Shown here piece by piece: positions 9,949 through 24,789 of a stretch of DNA of 64,000 nt. Below the pieces are notes generated by a model. That model was not told the origin of the DNA. It searched no databases and saw only the letters and a program-made list of their open reading frames with translations. Every line of letters starts with the position of its first letter. Position 1 is the first letter of the stretch. Source of the DNA: Sporolactobacillus sp. THM7-4 (GTDB lineage: Bacteria; Bacillota; Bacilli; Bacillales; Sporolactobacillaceae); the NCBI RefSeq assembly GCF_004153165.1, contig NZ_SEMD01000003.1, positions 146,270 to 210,269 on the forward strand, given 5' to 3'. The position numbers and the translations under genes are program-made.

Positions 9949-10850
9949 CATTGAAAAGATTTGAACTCCTTAAATGGGCTTCCACTTTTTTAAAAAAACA
10001 TCATCGTGATGAAAATATCGGTGAAATCTTGATGTGTTACCGGCTCCACCTGAACAGGACGAATCTGCTGTCGGATATCAGGAATCCGCTCCCGGAAGAA
10101 GACGAGGCCTGGATCCGGGAGCGGGTTACGGAACATGCCGTTAAAGGGACGCCCGTGCAGTATATGGTTGGCCAGGCGCCTTTTTACGGGCGTTATTTTA
10201 AGGTCACACCTGTTGTGCTGATTCCCCGCCAGGAAACCGAAGAACTGGTTTATCGTGTCGGGACCTGGGCGAAGAAATGGTTTTCTGAACAGCGCGGACT
10301 GACTGTCTGCGATATTGGAACAGGGAGTGGAGCCATTGCTGTCACGCTTGCTCTGGAGCACCCTGAATGGCATGTCGCGGCTGTCGATATTTCCGATGCG
10401 GCGCTCAGGATCGCGAAAGAGAATGCGAAAGAACTGGGCGCGAGTGTTGATTTCCGACAGGGGGATCTTCTGGAACCGCTTGCCGGTCAGCCGATGGACA
10501 TCCTCGTCTCCAATCCTCCGTACATTACCCGGCCGGAGATGGATGTTCTGAGTGATACAGTGAAAAACTATGAGCCTCATCTGGCACTTTTTGGAGGCGA
10601 CGACGGGCTTGATTTTTATCGGAGAATCCTTCAAGCGCTCCCGCGGTCGGCCGCGAAGAACCCCTGGCGCCTGATTGCCTTTGAAATTGGTGCACTTCAG
10701 GGGAAGGCGGTTAAGAATCTGATTCAGGAAACTTTTCCGGGCCGGATTGAGACTCTGACCGTTGAAAAGGATATCTCCGGACTCGATCGCAATGTCATGG
10801 CGGTAATCCGGACAGAATTGGAGGATAAAACCTCCCGTTCCCGCGCCTGA
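9945..10850 (+). CDS. prmC: Release factor glutamine N5-methyltransferase
   Basis: A 301-aa SAM-dependent methyltransferase that modifies the GGQ glutamine of release factors, here encoded directly after its substrate PrfA. The SAM-binding loop [15 protein letters not shown] and catalytic NPPY (in [13 protein letters not shown]) are both present. The N-terminal helical domain contacts the release factor. Length is slightly above the usual 285-290 aa. Confidence 0.95.
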   Translation: MTLKRFELLKWASTFLKKHHRDENIGEILMCYRLHLNRTNLLSDIRNPLPEEDEAWIRERVTEHAVKGTPVQYMVGQAPFYGRYFKVTPVVLIPRQETEELVYRVGTWAKKWFSEQRGLTVCDIGTGSGAIAVTLALEHPEWHVAAVDISDAALRIAKENAKELGASVDFRQGDLLEPLAGQPMDILVSNPPYITRPEMDVLSDTVKNYEPHLALFGGDDGLDFYRRILQALPRSAAKNPWRLIAFEIGALQGKAVKNLIQETFPGRIETLTVEKDISGLDRNVMAVIRTELEDKTSRSRA

Positions 10851-10860
10851 ATCCTTAAAG

Positions 10861-10915
10861 AGCCGCCCTTCCGGGACACTCTGACCGGGGACGGTACCTG
10901 GTTCAGCGGCTTTTT
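10861..10915 (+). terminator. Likely terminator after prmC
   Basis: AGCCGC and GCGGCT pair across a structured interior, followed by TTTTTC. The long loop makes it less certain than the other terminators. Confidence 0.55.
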
Positions 10916-10937
10916 CAAAACTATTTCGTCCGTTGAC

Positions 10938-10967
10938 GTTTAGACTCCGCTCTTCCTGACAACAATG
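10938..10967 (+). promoter_or_regulatory. Putative SigF promoter of spoIIR
   Basis: GTTTA, 15-bp spacer, GACAACAATG fits the forespore SigF pattern (GYWTA, about 15-16 bp, GGNNANANT). It sits 22 bp upstream of the spoIIR start, the right place for a gene that is SigF-dependent in B. subtilis. The spoIIQ promoter at 29663 has the same spacing. Confidence 0.6.
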
Positions 10968-10989
10968 TCGGATAAGGAGGCGGACGGAA

Positions 10990-11655
10990 ATGAAAAAGTC
11001 TTTTGTTCTTATCAGTTTATTAACTATCAGTCTGGCAATCTTGTTTTTTTACACTCAGAACGACCTGACTAAAGCATCAGGCAGTCAGGGGCCGATTCCG
11101 GATGATGCCATCCGGCTGCGGATCCTGGCAAACAGCGACTCCCCGGCCGACCAGGCGGTTAAGCACAAAGTCCGCGATGCAGTCAACGCCGACATTACCG
11201 GCTGGGTAAGGGATCTGAAAACACCCCGGCAGGCGGAACAAGTAATTCGCGCTCATATGCCCGAGCTGCGGCAGACAGTGAAGGAAGCACTGAACAAGGT
11301 TCATGCCGATCGTGCTTTTTCAATGAAATTGGGCAAAGCAGACTTTCCGACGAAAATATACGGTCAGTATGTTTATCCCGCGGGAAAATATAATGCCCTT
11401 GTGATCACACTTGGGAACGGTAAGGGTGCAAATTGGTGGTGCGTTCTTTTCCCGCCGCTCTGTTTCCTTGACTTTTCAAATGGTGAAGCGGTCAGGGCAA
11501 ATCAGCCGCCCGCTAAACCCGCTGTTTCAAGGGAAAAATCCGGGATAAGCACGCAAAAGGACCGGACAGATAAGGTTCCTGCGGAAGAACACGTGGAAGT
11601 CCGTTCATTTGTCCTTGACTTTTTTTCTGGCATATGGCGTGCGGTTACCGGGTAA
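10990..11655 (+). CDS. spoIIR: Stage II sporulation protein R
   Basis: A 221-aa secreted forespore signal protein that triggers SpoIIGA to process pro-SigE in the mother cell. The N-terminal segment MKKSFVLISLLTISLAILFF is an export signal; the core contains IRLRILANSDSPADQAVKHK and the hallmark GKGANWWCVLFPPLCFLDF. The C-terminal tail after about residue 175 is low-complexity and charged. A GGAGG site precedes the start. The B. subtilis order prmC-spoIIR-ywlC is kept, without the ywlB acetyltransferase. Confidence 0.95.
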   Translation: MKKSFVLISLLTISLAILFFYTQNDLTKASGSQGPIPDDAIRLRILANSDSPADQAVKHKVRDAVNADITGWVRDLKTPRQAEQVIRAHMPELRQTVKEALNKVHADRAFSMKLGKADFPTKIYGQYVYPAGKYNALVITLGNGKGANWWCVLFPPLCFLDFSNGEAVRANQPPAKPAVSREKSGISTQKDRTDKVPAEEHVEVRSFVLDFFSGIWRAVTG

Positions 11656-11786
11656 ATGGAGGGGGCAGGAGGAGCCTGGCGGATCATCCACGGAAAGCAG
11701 GCATCTGGAGCGGAAAATAAGAGCCAGGTTGAACCGAACCAATATAAAAAATACTTATAAAGGACGGACAGAAAAGGGGCAATAGT

Positions 11787-12830
11787 ATGATTGAAACGAA
11801 ACAATGGAGGGTAGATCCTGAAGCCGCTGATCTTGAACAAGATCCGCAGATACTGGCCGCGGCCGAAGGAATCAAAAATGGAGAGGTTGTGGCCTTCCCG
11901 ACGGAAACCGTATATGGTCTTGGGGCCAATGCTAAATCCAGAGAAGCCTGCCTGAAAATCTTTGAGGCGAAAGGGCGACCGAGCGACAATCCACTGATCG
12001 TTCATGTGGCGACTTTTGAAGACGTGAGAGAAATTTGCACAGACATCAATCCGATTGCCCGAAAACTGGCAGAGGCGTTCTGGCCGGGTCCGATGACACT
12101 TGTTCTCCCGTCACGCGGCGAAGTATCGGATGCGGTGACAGCCGGATTGTCGACGGTAGCCGTCAGGATGCCCGATCACCCGGTTGCCCGGGCTCTGATT
12201 CGTGCAGCGGGCGTTCCGATCGCGGCACCGTCCGCCAATAGCTCGGGTCGTCCGAGTCCAACCCGGGCTGAACACGTCGTAAATGATCTGAATGGCAAGA
12301 TTTACGGTATTGTAGACGGCGGGGAAACGGGGGTCGGTGTTGAATCGACTGTCGTTGACTGTACAACAACTCCGGTCACAATTCTTCGTCCAGGCGGTAT
12401 CTCCCGTGAGCAGCTGACCGAAGTCATCGGACTGGTGGCAAGCGATCCGGCCATGGTACGTTCAGATCAAACGCCCAAAGCCCCGGGAATGAAATACAGG
12501 CATTACGCCCCTGAGGCGATGATGTATCTGGTCCCGGGGGGAAAAGAGCGAATCACGGAACTCGTTAAGAATGAGAAAGAAAATGGCCGGCGGGTCGGTG
12601 TATTGACAACGGAGGAACACCTGAACAGCTATCCCCGTGCTGATATCGTTCTATCCTGCGGGAAAAGAGCGGAGCCGGAAAGCGTCGCCCACAGCCTTTT
12701 CGCCGTTCTGCGGGAATTTGATAAGAGGAAAGTCGACGTCATTTACAGTGAGACGTTTTCCGAAACGGGAATCGGCAAGGCAATCATGAACCGACTGTCG
12801 AAGGCCGCTTCCGGTCGAGTTATTGAGTGA
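11787..12830 (+). CDS. ywlC: L-threonylcarbamoyladenylate synthase (Sua5/YwlC)
   Basis: A 347-aa two-domain enzyme that makes threonylcarbamoyl-AMP from threonine, bicarbonate and ATP for tRNA t6A modification. The N-terminal YrdC domain shows FPTETVYGLGANA, FEAKGRPSDNPLIVH, WPGPMTLVL and APSANSSGRPSPT. The linker PGMKYRHYAPEA leads to the C-terminal Sua5 domain, so this is the long Sua5 form. The preceding 130 bp has only a weak promoter-like TTGAAC. Confidence 0.95.
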   Translation: MIETKQWRVDPEAADLEQDPQILAAAEGIKNGEVVAFPTETVYGLGANAKSREACLKIFEAKGRPSDNPLIVHVATFEDVREICTDINPIARKLAEAFWPGPMTLVLPSRGEVSDAVTAGLSTVAVRMPDHPVARALIRAAGVPIAAPSANSSGRPSPTRAEHVVNDLNGKIYGIVDGGETGVGVESTVVDCTTTPVTILRPGGISREQLTEVIGLVASDPAMVRSDQTPKAPGMKYRHYAPEAMMYLVPGGKERITELVKNEKENGRRVGVLTTEEHLNSYPRADIVLSCGKRAEPESVAHSLFAVLREFDKRKVDVIYSETFSETGIGKAIMNRLSKAASGRVIE

Positions 12831-12960
12831 AATGATAAGACCTTTACGGATTTTCACGCGGCTCCGTTTCTTTCAGACCGGGCCAAATGCCGGGAATACA
12901 GCTCCTGTCATTCAATTTAACGTCTTCTATTGGCACGCGCAAATCTGAAGAGTAAAAGCA

Positions 12961-13012
12961 GAACGGTCCCTCTTCTTTTAAAAAGAAGACTGGGACCGTT
13001 CCGCCTTTTTTA
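12961..13012 (+). terminator. Long-stem terminator after ywlC
   Basis: GAACGGTCCC ... GGGACCGTTC encloses a second perfect arm TCTTCTTTT/AAAAGAAGA, giving a nearly unbroken ~20-bp stem followed by CGCCTTTTTT. The rest of 12831-13141 shows no feature. Confidence 0.85.
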
Positions 13013-13141
13013 AGAGAAAAAAACGTGCCGTGCCCGGATAAAGAAAGCAGAATGCCATATCTGGATAACCTGGATAACCGCCTTCTAAAGTGCAGGGGAC
13101 ATGCATAGATTGACAGTATGGTACGAGAAGGAGGAGCGGGC

Positions 13142-13711
13142 ATGGCGCAGGACATGATCAGTGAAGGGATTACTCTATCCATGATGGCACTTGCCCTTGG
13201 CATGGATGCCTTTTCCGTATGCATGGGGATGGGCATGACCACCTTCAGATTAAGGCAAATAGCGAAAGCTGGTGCACTGATCGGCGCTTTTCATGCCCTT
13301 ATGCCACTTGCCGGCATGTTTCTCGGACAACTTTTATCACAGCATTTTGGATCGATCGCCGGCAAAGCAGGAGGTGTGCTGTTGATGCTGATCGGCAGTC
13401 AGATGATCCTCTCACTGGTCAGTCAGAATCATGACCGAATAGAAAAAATGTATTCTACGGATACAGGGCTTATCCTTTTTGCGATCGGTGTCAGTATCGA
13501 CAGCTTTTCTGTCGGACTGAGTATGGGCATATTCGGCGCACGCGTACTCGCGACGATTATTTTATTCGGGCTTTCCAGTATGATTCTGGCCTGGGCCGGG
13601 TTCTTCGTCGGAAGGAGAAGCCAAAGAGTCCTCGGCCGTTACGGAGAAGCACTGGGCGGCGTTATTCTGTTCATCTTCGGGGTGAAAATTCTTTTTCATC
13701 TTCACCTGTAG
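13142..13711 (+). CDS. mntP: Manganese efflux pump MntP
   Basis: A 189-aa six-helix membrane protein of the MntP (DUF204) family that exports Mn(II). Paired half-motifs MALALGMDAFSVCMGMG and GVSIDSFSVGLSMG carry the conserved acidic residues of the two inverted halves. The start at 13142 follows GAAGGAGGAGC; an ATG eight codons earlier overlaps that site. No yybP-ykoY manganese riboswitch was recognised upstream, although such control is common for this family. Confidence 0.93.
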   Translation: MAQDMISEGITLSMMALALGMDAFSVCMGMGMTTFRLRQIAKAGALIGAFHALMPLAGMFLGQLLSQHFGSIAGKAGGVLLMLIGSQMILSLVSQNHDRIEKMYSTDTGLILFAIGVSIDSFSVGLSMGIFGARVLATIILFGLSSMILAWAGFFVGRRSQRVLGRYGEALGGVILFIFGVKILFHLHL

Positions 13712-13870
13712 CTCATTGATGCCATGAACCAAAAACGTACAGGCTTCGTCAATTTTGGAAATCCTGATTTGGGAAACGGCGAGCATTTCCCGGGAAATTG
13801 TCGAATCAGCAGCTTTCCCAGTATATACCTTCTTTTGGATATTCTTAAAAATACCGATTGATGTCCAAAC

Positions 13871-13879
13871 TGCTATAAT
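13871..13879 (+). promoter_or_regulatory. Extended -10 promoter of ywlG
   Basis: TGCTATAAT provides the TGn extension and a perfect -10, with no clear -35. It is about 50 bp upstream of the ywlG start. Confidence 0.6.
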
Positions 13880-13927
13880 GGAGACTGAGAGAAGTTACAG
13901 AATATCTGTACAAGAAGGGAATAACGA

Positions 13928-14506
13928 ATGGAAGCACTCAATCAGGAGATTATAGATGAACTGAGCCGCGCCCTGGGCGATCTGAAAAGAGCGATGAGTT
14001 TTGATTCCCGCCATTTGCTTGTTCTTGGCTGCAGCACGAGTGAAGTCGGTGGACGACGGATCGGGACATCCGGCTCTCTGGACACAGCTGCGTCAATCTA
14101 TCATGCTTTGTTAACCTTTCATAATCAGACGGGTGTTCATTTTGCCTTTCAGTGTTGTGAACATTTGAACCGCGCACTCGTCATCGACCGCAAAGAAGCA
14201 GAACGGCGGGGGTTTGAACAAGTCTCCGTCCGTCCGGTCAGGCATGCGGGCGGGGCAATGGCGACCTATGCCTATGAGCACCTTGCCGATCCGGTTGTCG
14301 TTGAATTTATCAAGGCCGATGGGGGATTGGATATCGGTGATACACTGATCGGCATGCATCTGAAGCATGTTGCGGTTCCTGTCAGAAGTGAAGTCAAAGC
14401 GATCGGTCAGGCTCACCTGACGATGGCAAGAACACGGCCCAAACTCATCGGCGGGGAACGGGCTGTTTACCCGGAACCGGAAAGTGCAGGAAAGCGTGAC
14501 TGTTGA
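13928..14506 (+). CDS. ywlG: UPF0340 family protein YwlG
   Basis: A 192-aa conserved protein of unknown function. Family-like segments are [39 protein letters not shown] and [20 protein letters not shown]. It keeps the B. subtilis position before glyA. The family fold has been associated with phosphorylated ligands, but I would not assign an activity. Confidence 0.9.
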   Translation: MEALNQEIIDELSRALGDLKRAMSFDSRHLLVLGCSTSEVGGRRIGTSGSLDTAASIYHALLTFHNQTGVHFAFQCCEHLNRALVIDRKEAERRGFEQVSVRPVRHAGGAMATYAYEHLADPVVVEFIKADGGLDIGDTLIGMHLKHVAVPVRSEVKAIGQAHLTMARTRPKLIGGERAVYPEPESAGKRDC

Positions 14507-14516
14507 ATTCTATTGG

Positions 14517-14575
14517 AAAACGCGCGTCTTCACCTGTTTTGGTGATTGACGCGCGTTTCAGTCTTCTTTACGTTT
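14517..14575 (+). terminator. Long hairpin, terminator after ywlG
   Basis: AAACGCGCGTC...GACGCGCGTTT with an inner TTCACC/GGTGAT arm forms a stem of about 17 bp around TGTTTT. The T-rich tail (CTTCTTTACGTTTTTATT) is interrupted. Confidence 0.75.
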
Positions 14576-14708
14576 TTATTAGCTCCGGGTGGCGATTTAA
14601 AATAAAAATCAGCATCCTTTAATGTAGTCTAAAAATAAAGGCGATTTTAAAGACAAAATATGATAAACTTTATTTGAATCAGACTTGAGAGGAGTTGCAC
14701 GCAAATCC

Positions 14709-15965
14709 ATGAAGGCAATTGAAGCGCAAGATCCTGAAGTGTTCAAGGCAATTGAGAAGGAATTGGGAAGGCAGAGAAGCAAAATTGAACTGATTGCTTC
14801 TGAAAATTTTGTCAGCCGTGCGGTTCTCGAAGCAGCCGGATCTGTTCTGACCAACAAGTACGCAGAAGGTTATCCCGGCCATCGCTATTATGGCGGCTGC
14901 GAGTTTGTCGACGTTGTTGAAAACCTGGCGAGAGACCGGGCCTTAAAACTTTTCGGTGCCGACCATGTTAACGTTCAGCCTCACTCAGGAGCACAGGCGA
15001 ACATGGCTGTTTATGAAACCATACTTGAACCGGGAGATACGGTATTGGGGATGAGACTTGCACACGGCGGCCACCTGACACACGGCAGTCCGGTCAATTT
15101 CAGCGGTCACCTGTATCACTTCGTTGATTACGGGGTGACCAAAGACACGCAGCGGATTGATTTCGATGAAGTGAGAAGCCAGGCACTTAAATATAAACCG
15201 AAACTGATTGTTGCCGGTGCGAGCGCGTACCCGCGGATCATTGATTTTAAAAAATTCCGTGAAATCGCCGATGAGATCGGTGCTTATCTGATGGTCGACA
15301 TGGCGCATATCGCCGGTCTTGTTGCAGCGGGTCTTCATCCGAGCCCGATTCCTTACTGTGATTTTGTTACGACAACAACCCACAAGACATTGCGCGGGCC
15401 CCGTGGCGGGATGATTTTCTGCAAAGAAAAATTTGCCAGAAAGCTGGACAAAGCCATCTTCCCGGGTATTCAGGGAGGACCATTAATGCATATTATCGCC
15501 GCCAAAGCCGTTGCTTTCGGCGAAGCGCTTCAACCGTCATTTAAAGAATATGCAGGTCAGATAGTTTCTAATGCCAGGACATTTGCCGAAGCACTCCAGA
15601 AACGCGGCCTGACGCTTGTATCCGGAGGTACAGACAATCATCTGGTACTTGTCGACCTTCGAAACCTCGGCATCACGGGTAAAAAAGCAGAAGCCGTGCT
15701 TGACGGGATCGGAATCACAACGAACAAGAACGCCATTCCGTTTGATCCTGAAAAACCGTTTGTGACGAGCGGCATCCGTATGGGTACTCCGGCGGTGACA
15801 ACCCGCGGGTTTAAAGAAGAAGATATGATAGAAGTGGCCGATATTATCGCAAGGACACTGAAGAGTCCTGAAGACGAAGCGACCCTTGCCCAATCGGCGG
15901 AACGTGTCAGCGTGCTGACAAAGAAACATCCTCTCTATGCAGAAGAAACGGGTACAATTGCCTGA
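14709..15965 (+). CDS. glyA: Serine hydroxymethyltransferase
   Basis: A 418-aa PLP enzyme interconverting serine and glycine with tetrahydrofolate. Motifs include [44 protein letters not shown] and the PLP lysine in [14 protein letters not shown]. The ATG at 14709 gives the family start [12 protein letters not shown], although its GAGAGGAG site is 14 bases away; a TTG at 14685 is the alternative. The B. subtilis genes ywlE and rpiB that normally precede ywlG are missing here. Confidence 0.96.
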   Translation: MKAIEAQDPEVFKAIEKELGRQRSKIELIASENFVSRAVLEAAGSVLTNKYAEGYPGHRYYGGCEFVDVVENLARDRALKLFGADHVNVQPHSGAQANMAVYETILEPGDTVLGMRLAHGGHLTHGSPVNFSGHLYHFVDYGVTKDTQRIDFDEVRSQALKYKPKLIVAGASAYPRIIDFKKFREIADEIGAYLMVDMAHIAGLVAAGLHPSPIPYCDFVTTTTHKTLRGPRGGMIFCKEKFARKLDKAIFPGIQGGPLMHIIAAKAVAFGEALQPSFKEYAGQIVSNARTFAEALQKRGLTLVSGGTDNHLVLVDLRNLGITGKKAEAVLDGIGITTNKNAIPFDPEKPFVTSGIRMGTPAVTTRGFKEEDMIEVADIIARTLKSPEDEATLAQSAERVSVLTKKHPLYAEETGTIA

Positions 15966-15998
15966 TGGTTAATGAATGAATCAATAATACTGTAAGCC

Positions 15999-16022
15999 AG
16001 GGGCTGAGGCCCCTATTTTAAT
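15999..16022 (+). terminator. Terminator after glyA
   Basis: AGGGGC-tgag-GCCCCT with ATTTTAAT following; a short but perfect stem. Confidence 0.75.
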
Positions 16023-16091
16023 GCTTTATTGCACATAATAGACGAGAATAAGTCAAATGTAAGGTAAAGATTAAGCAGGGAGGCAAGACAT

Positions 16092-16721
16092 ATGGGGAAA
16101 TTAGTCGTCCTCAATCATCCTTTGATTCAGCACAAGCTGACGATGATTCGCGACCATAGAACGGGTACCAAAGCATTCCGTGAATTGGTCGACGAAGTCG
16201 CTACTCTGATGGCCTTCGAAATTACGCGTGACCTGAGCCTCGAGGAAGTGGAAGTCCAGACACCGGTCGCAAAAGCAAAGGCCTTCAGGATTGCAGGAAA
16301 GAAACTGGGTATTATTCCGATCCTTCGGGCAGGACTGGGGATGGTGAATGGGGTTCTGCAGCTGATTCCGGCTGCAAAAGTCGGCCATGTTGGTCTTTAC
16401 AGGGATCCGGAGACGCTTAAACCGGTTGAGTATTATGTCAAGCTGCCGCAGGATATTTCTGAGAGAGACCTGATTATTGTGGACCCGATGCTGGCAACGG
16501 GGGGCTCGGCATCAGCGGCAATTACTTCCCTTAAAGAGCGCGGAGGGGTTAACATTAAACTGATGTGTCTGATCGGAGCTCCCGAAGGCGTCAAAGCGGT
16601 TCAGGAGGCCCATCCGGACGTTGACATTTATCTTGCAGCGCTTGATGAAAAGCTTAACGAACATGGCTATATCGTTCCCGGTCTCGGCGATGCCGGCGAC
16701 CGGCTGTTCGGCACGAAATAA
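16092..16721 (+). CDS. upp: Uracil phosphoribosyltransferase
   Basis: A 209-aa salvage enzyme converting uracil and PRPP to UMP. The start [20 protein letters not shown], the segment [17 protein letters not shown] and the PRPP loop [17 protein letters not shown] are characteristic. It has its own GGGAGG site and lies between glyA and the ATP synthase operon as in Bacillus. Confidence 0.97.
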   Translation: MGKLVVLNHPLIQHKLTMIRDHRTGTKAFRELVDEVATLMAFEITRDLSLEEVEVQTPVAKAKAFRIAGKKLGIIPILRAGLGMVNGVLQLIPAAKVGHVGLYRDPETLKPVEYYVKLPQDISERDLIIVDPMLATGGSASAAITSLKERGGVNIKLMCLIGAPEGVKAVQEAHPDVDIYLAALDEKLNEHGYIVPGLGDAGDRLFGTK

Positions 16722-17131
16722 TTAAACCTCGATAATCAGTAAAGAGCAGGTATTTTAATGCCGGCTGAACCACTGCAAAATTTTCGATAATTGTCTACCG
16801 GAATACCGGATATCATTTCGTGAGCAAAGAAGAATAATTGAAGAAATATCTTTTCAGAAACAGATAAATATCGTGATATTATTTTCATTGTTGGTGATTT
16901 GTCACAATTTCACTGTTCCGTCAGAAACAAAAGTGATTAGAATTCTATTTATAGAGAAATAATGAAAACTCGGCGAAGCCAAATTCCCGGACAAGGGCTA
17001 AGCTTTCGTTTTTCTCATCACTTGTCACTGCTGACCTTATCCTTTATACTTTCTTATTTGTACGGGAAAAGACATCTTTTACTTTTGTCCGCAGCAATGC
17101 AATGACCTGAGTCACAAGTTTTGATTTGGTG
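16722..17131. other. upp-atp intergenic region
   Basis: About 400 bp with no supported gene. One candidate terminator lies at 16974-17016: CGAAGC pairs with GCTTTCG around a CCCGG-containing loop, followed by GTTTTTC. Otherwise AT-rich and featureless to the eye. Confidence 0.4.
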
Positions 17132-17161
17132 TTGACATTAAGACAGCGCTTTCGCTAAAAT
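17132..17161 (+). promoter_or_regulatory. SigA promoter of the atp operon
   Basis: Perfect -35 TTGACA, 18-bp spacer, TAAAAT. The next gene begins about 250 nt downstream, so the operon has a long leader (17170-17420) without a recognised riboswitch. Confidence 0.8.
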
Positions 17162-17420
17162 GTAAATGAATGTTTTTTTTGCGTAAGAACAGGTATTTTT
17201 TTAATTCTTCATGTAAAAAATCGTTCTATCGACCGCAAGATGGCCGGCTCCCTTGTGAAGAATCTGTGTCGAGTCTCATTTTAGTGTCTTTTTTTGCGAA
17301 GAACTGTATCATGCTTCGGTAAGTGATGAAGATCGATCTCGAGATTAAGAAGTTTTTACACAGACTGAAGCCATGTAATTGCCAGTTTAACAACAAAACA
17401 AGCCGAAAGGGGCCATCAGG

Positions 17421-17642
17421 ATGCCGAAAAAAAACAACATGAATCCATGGCAAATGGCTGGTATGGTCAGCTCTATGGGTTTTGAGATTTTCGCTTTTAT
17501 TCTGGTGGGTTCTATCGGAGGAAGATATTTGGACAACCGTTTTGGCTTTGCCCATCTGTGGCTTCCTGTAGGGGCTGTTGCCGGTTTTCTGTTTGGACTG
17601 CTGAGCTGTTACTATACATTGAAATCTTTTACAAAGGATTGA
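17421..17642 (+). CDS. AtpZ/AtpI family protein, first gene of the ATP synthase operon
   Basis: A 73-aa protein with two predicted membrane helices (about 20-40 and 50-70) and the family pattern GFEIFAFILVGSIGGRYLDNRFG. Related small proteins precede or replace AtpI in many ATP synthase operons and have been linked to magnesium handling or assembly. An AAAGGGGCC site precedes the ATG. A separate, longer AtpI follows 6 bp later, so the operon has both types. Confidence 0.82.
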   Translation: MPKKNNMNPWQMAGMVSSMGFEIFAFILVGSIGGRYLDNRFGFAHLWLPVGAVAGFLFGLLSCYYTLKSFTKD

Positions 17643-17648
17643 TCCGCG

Positions 17649-18095
17649 ATGGATTCCGTTTCGGCGCGATCTTCCCGAATTATTTTTATGGTTTCTGTCT
17701 CGTACATTCTTATTTTTGGGTTAATCTGGTTATTGAGTCCGATGAAAGCTCTTGCCGGCGGCTTTCTGCTTGGCGGATTAATCAGTTTATATAATATTTA
17801 TCACTTGTCATTACGTCTTAGAATGGCCGGACTTCGGGTTATACGCGGTTCCCGCAGATTAACCGGACTGCACCTGATGGTAAGAGTGCTCGCGGTCGTT
17901 TTCGGCGCGCTTCTGGTCTATCGTTTTCCGACCCGGATAGACTATCGTTCATTTGTTCTTTCTCTCTTATTTGGCTATATTCTTCTTGTGGCGGTGACAA
18001 GCTTCTGTTATTTAAGAAAAAAGACTTTTTCAGATGAAGGGGGTGAGACTCTTGGATCTGACTCCGAAAGTGAAATTTCTCGGCCTGACGTTTGA
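17649..18095 (+). CDS. atpI: ATP synthase subunit I (AtpI)
   Basis: A 148-aa membrane protein with four hydrophobic segments (about 10-30, 35-55, 75-95 and 100-125), fitting AtpI, a non-stoichiometric factor for c-ring assembly. The hydrophilic tail SDSESEISRPDV overlaps the start of atpB. Sequence conservation of this family is low, so the call rests mainly on topology and position. Confidence 0.8.
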   Translation: MDSVSARSSRIIFMVSVSYILIFGLIWLLSPMKALAGGFLLGGLISLYNIYHLSLRLRMAGLRVIRGSRRLTGLHLMVRVLAVVFGALLVYRFPTRIDYRSFVLSLLFGYILLVAVTSFCYLRKKTFSDEGGETLGSDSESEISRPDV

Positions 18096-18792
18096 TGTGA
18101 CGCTGATGATCGGGACGGTTGTTTCCGCCCTGATCGTTATGCTGATTGTTTTATTTATGACACGGCGTTTGAGCATGAGACCTTCGGGAAAACAGAACCT
18201 GATGGAGTATATCATTGATTTTGTCAGCGGAATTACCGGTATGATGCTGGAGAAGAAGCAGGCAGCAAAGTATTTAAGCTTTGCGCTGACCACTTTTTTG
18301 TTTATTCTGGTGGCGAATATGCTCGGCGTCATCGTTATGATTACGTCGACAGTACATGGCCCGATACCTTCTCTCGGGATTACTCAGTCCATGCTGGCGA
18401 AAACCGACACGGTCAGCTGGTTTAAATCACCGACGTCGGATATTAACCTGACAGTCGCTCTGGCAGGCGCGATTTTTCTCTATTGCCATTTTGCCGGCTT
18501 TTTCAGAAGCCCGGGCGGTTATCTCAAGCATTACGTAAAGCCGTACTGGTGGATGCTGCCGCTTCATCTGATTGATGAATTATCGAAACCGGCGACACAT
18601 GCGGCACGACTCTGGGCAAACATTTTTGCCGGTGAAGTGCTGATCCTCATCCTGCGCGAAGGGGCATTTTACTTTACCGCAATCCCGCTGTTTGCATGGA
18701 TGGGCTTTTCCGTGTTCGTTGGCTGTATCCAGGCCTATATTTTTACGGTCCTGGCCATGGTTTATATTGCTCAGAAAGTGGGAGATGAATAA
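18052..18792 (+). CDS. atpB: ATP synthase subunit a
   Basis: A 246-aa membrane subunit forming the proton half-channels of Fo. The helix with the essential arginine reads HAARLWANIFAGEVLILIL, and the C-terminal CIQAYIFTVLAMVYIA is typical. A TTG at 18052 follows AAGGGGGTG at good spacing, while the ATG at 18034 has no ribosome site, so TTG was chosen; GTG at 18043 is also possible. The gene overlaps atpI by 44 bp. Confidence 0.93.
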   Translation: MDLTPKVKFLGLTFDVTLMIGTVVSALIVMLIVLFMTRRLSMRPSGKQNLMEYIIDFVSGITGMMLEKKQAAKYLSFALTTFLFILVANMLGVIVMITSTVHGPIPSLGITQSMLAKTDTVSWFKSPTSDINLTVALAGAIFLYCHFAGFFRSPGGYLKHYVKPYWWMLPLHLIDELSKPATHAARLWANIFAGEVLILILREGAFYFTAIPLFAWMGFSVFVGCIQAYIFTVLAMVYIAQKVGDE

Positions 18793-18852
18793 CCCGTCTC
18801 CGGGCTTTATTCGAGCGTCAAAAACATAGACAAACTTAGGAGGAATCTTTCA

Positions 18853-19080
18853 ATGAGTCTTACAGTTCTAGCTGGTGGTATTATGATCGCATTTGGTGCT
18901 CTTGCAGCAGGTATTGGTAATGGTATTCTGTTCAGCCGCTACCTTGAAGGTGTTTCCCGTCAGCCTGAAGCCCAGGGTACACTTTTTGGACAATCGATGA
19001 TCGCTCTTGGTCTTGTTGAAGCGTTGCCGATCATTTCAATCGCGTTCGGTATCCTGGTACTTTTCGGCATTATTGGTTAA
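18853..19080 (+). CDS. atpE: ATP synthase subunit c
   Basis: A 75-aa two-helix hairpin proteolipid that forms the rotor ring. The first helix has the glycine-rich GGIMIAFGALAAGIGNGI, the polar loop is RQPE, and the proton-carrying carboxylate is Glu56 in LGLVEALPII. There is no sodium-ring ligand set evident, so proton coupling is likely. A TAGGAGGA site precedes the start. Confidence 0.96.
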   Translation: MSLTVLAGGIMIAFGALAAGIGNGILFSRYLEGVSRQPEAQGTLFGQSMIALGLVEALPIISIAFGILVLFGIIG

Positions 19081-19173
19081 GCAGAACCAGTCATTCATAA
19101 AGCTCGATAATCTTCGCCAGCCTGTACCTGGAAAAGCAAGCGAATCTGTAGATTGAAAGGAGTGGCAAGAGCT

Positions 19174-19658
19174 GTGATATCATTTTCTATTGGAGATATT
19201 GTTTTCCAATTAGTAATTTTCCTTCTTTTGATGGTGTTTGTTGCCTGGGTTGGCGTCAAGCCGGTCATCGCCATTATGGATAAACGGAAAAAGTATATAA
19301 ATAATGAAATTTCCGAAGCCGAAAAAAGTCGTAAAGAATCCGAAGACTATCTGGCTAAGCAAAAAGAAGAGCTGGACAAGGTTCGTGAGGAATCCCGCTC
19401 GATGATTGAACAGGCAAAACGTCAGGCGGCGACTGAGGCACAGGGAATTATCGATGCAGCAAAGAATCGTTCGGACCGGTTGATTAAGGAAGCACATGAG
19501 GAAATCAATCGTGAGAAAGAAAAAGCGGTGGCTTCGCTTCGTGACGAAGTAGCCGATCTCTCCGTCCTCCTTGCATCGAAAGTGCTTGAAAAGGAAGTCA
19601 ATGCCAGCGACTATACGAAAGAAATCGATCAATTGATAAAGCAAGTGGGGAATCAGCG

Positions 19659-19662
<4 letters not shown>
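19174..19662 (+). CDS. atpF: ATP synthase subunit b
   Basis: A 162-aa peripheral-stalk subunit: one N-terminal membrane helix (residues about 8-28, IVFQLVIFLLLMVFVAWVG) followed by a long charged coiled coil. A GTG at 19174 lies 11 bases after AAAGGAG and gives the family-like VISFSIGDIVFQ; an upstream in-frame TTG has no site of its own. The stop overlaps atpH by 4 bp. Confidence 0.92.
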
Positions 19663-21726
<2,064 letters not shown>

Positions 21727-21780
21727 AGGCGTCACGTATTGGCCTTCAATGCTGAATCGCTTTAAAAGGTGGTGAACGAA

Positions 21781-24095
<2,315 letters not shown>

Positions 24096-24107
24096 GGTGA
24101 AGTCTGA

Positions 24108-24566
<459 letters not shown>

Positions 24567-24692
24567 TCATTTTTATTTAAAAACAGATATTCGTGGACTT
24601 CAGCGGAAGACTGGGTGAGACCCCGAGCAATTCCGAGTTCACGAATTGCACACGTTAATCAAAAATCGTATAAAACAGCTTTAATATAAAAA

Positions 24693-24727
24693 AGTCGAGA
24701 CGAACACTTTTCATCTCGACTTTTTTC
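24693..24727 (+). terminator. Terminator of the atp operon
   Basis: AGTCGAGA...TCTCGACT is a perfect 8-bp stem flanked by an A-run and a T6 tract, so it could act in both directions. Confidence 0.92.
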
Positions 24728-24789
24728 ATTCTTAAAAGAATCCGGTTTTGCGCTACCCTGTTTATCGAACGCCCACTGATGGTGATTTA

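Noticed and set aside
13020-13141. Manganese (yybP-ykoY) riboswitch before mntP
   Set aside because: The expected conserved loops are not visible and there is little space after the ywlC terminator.
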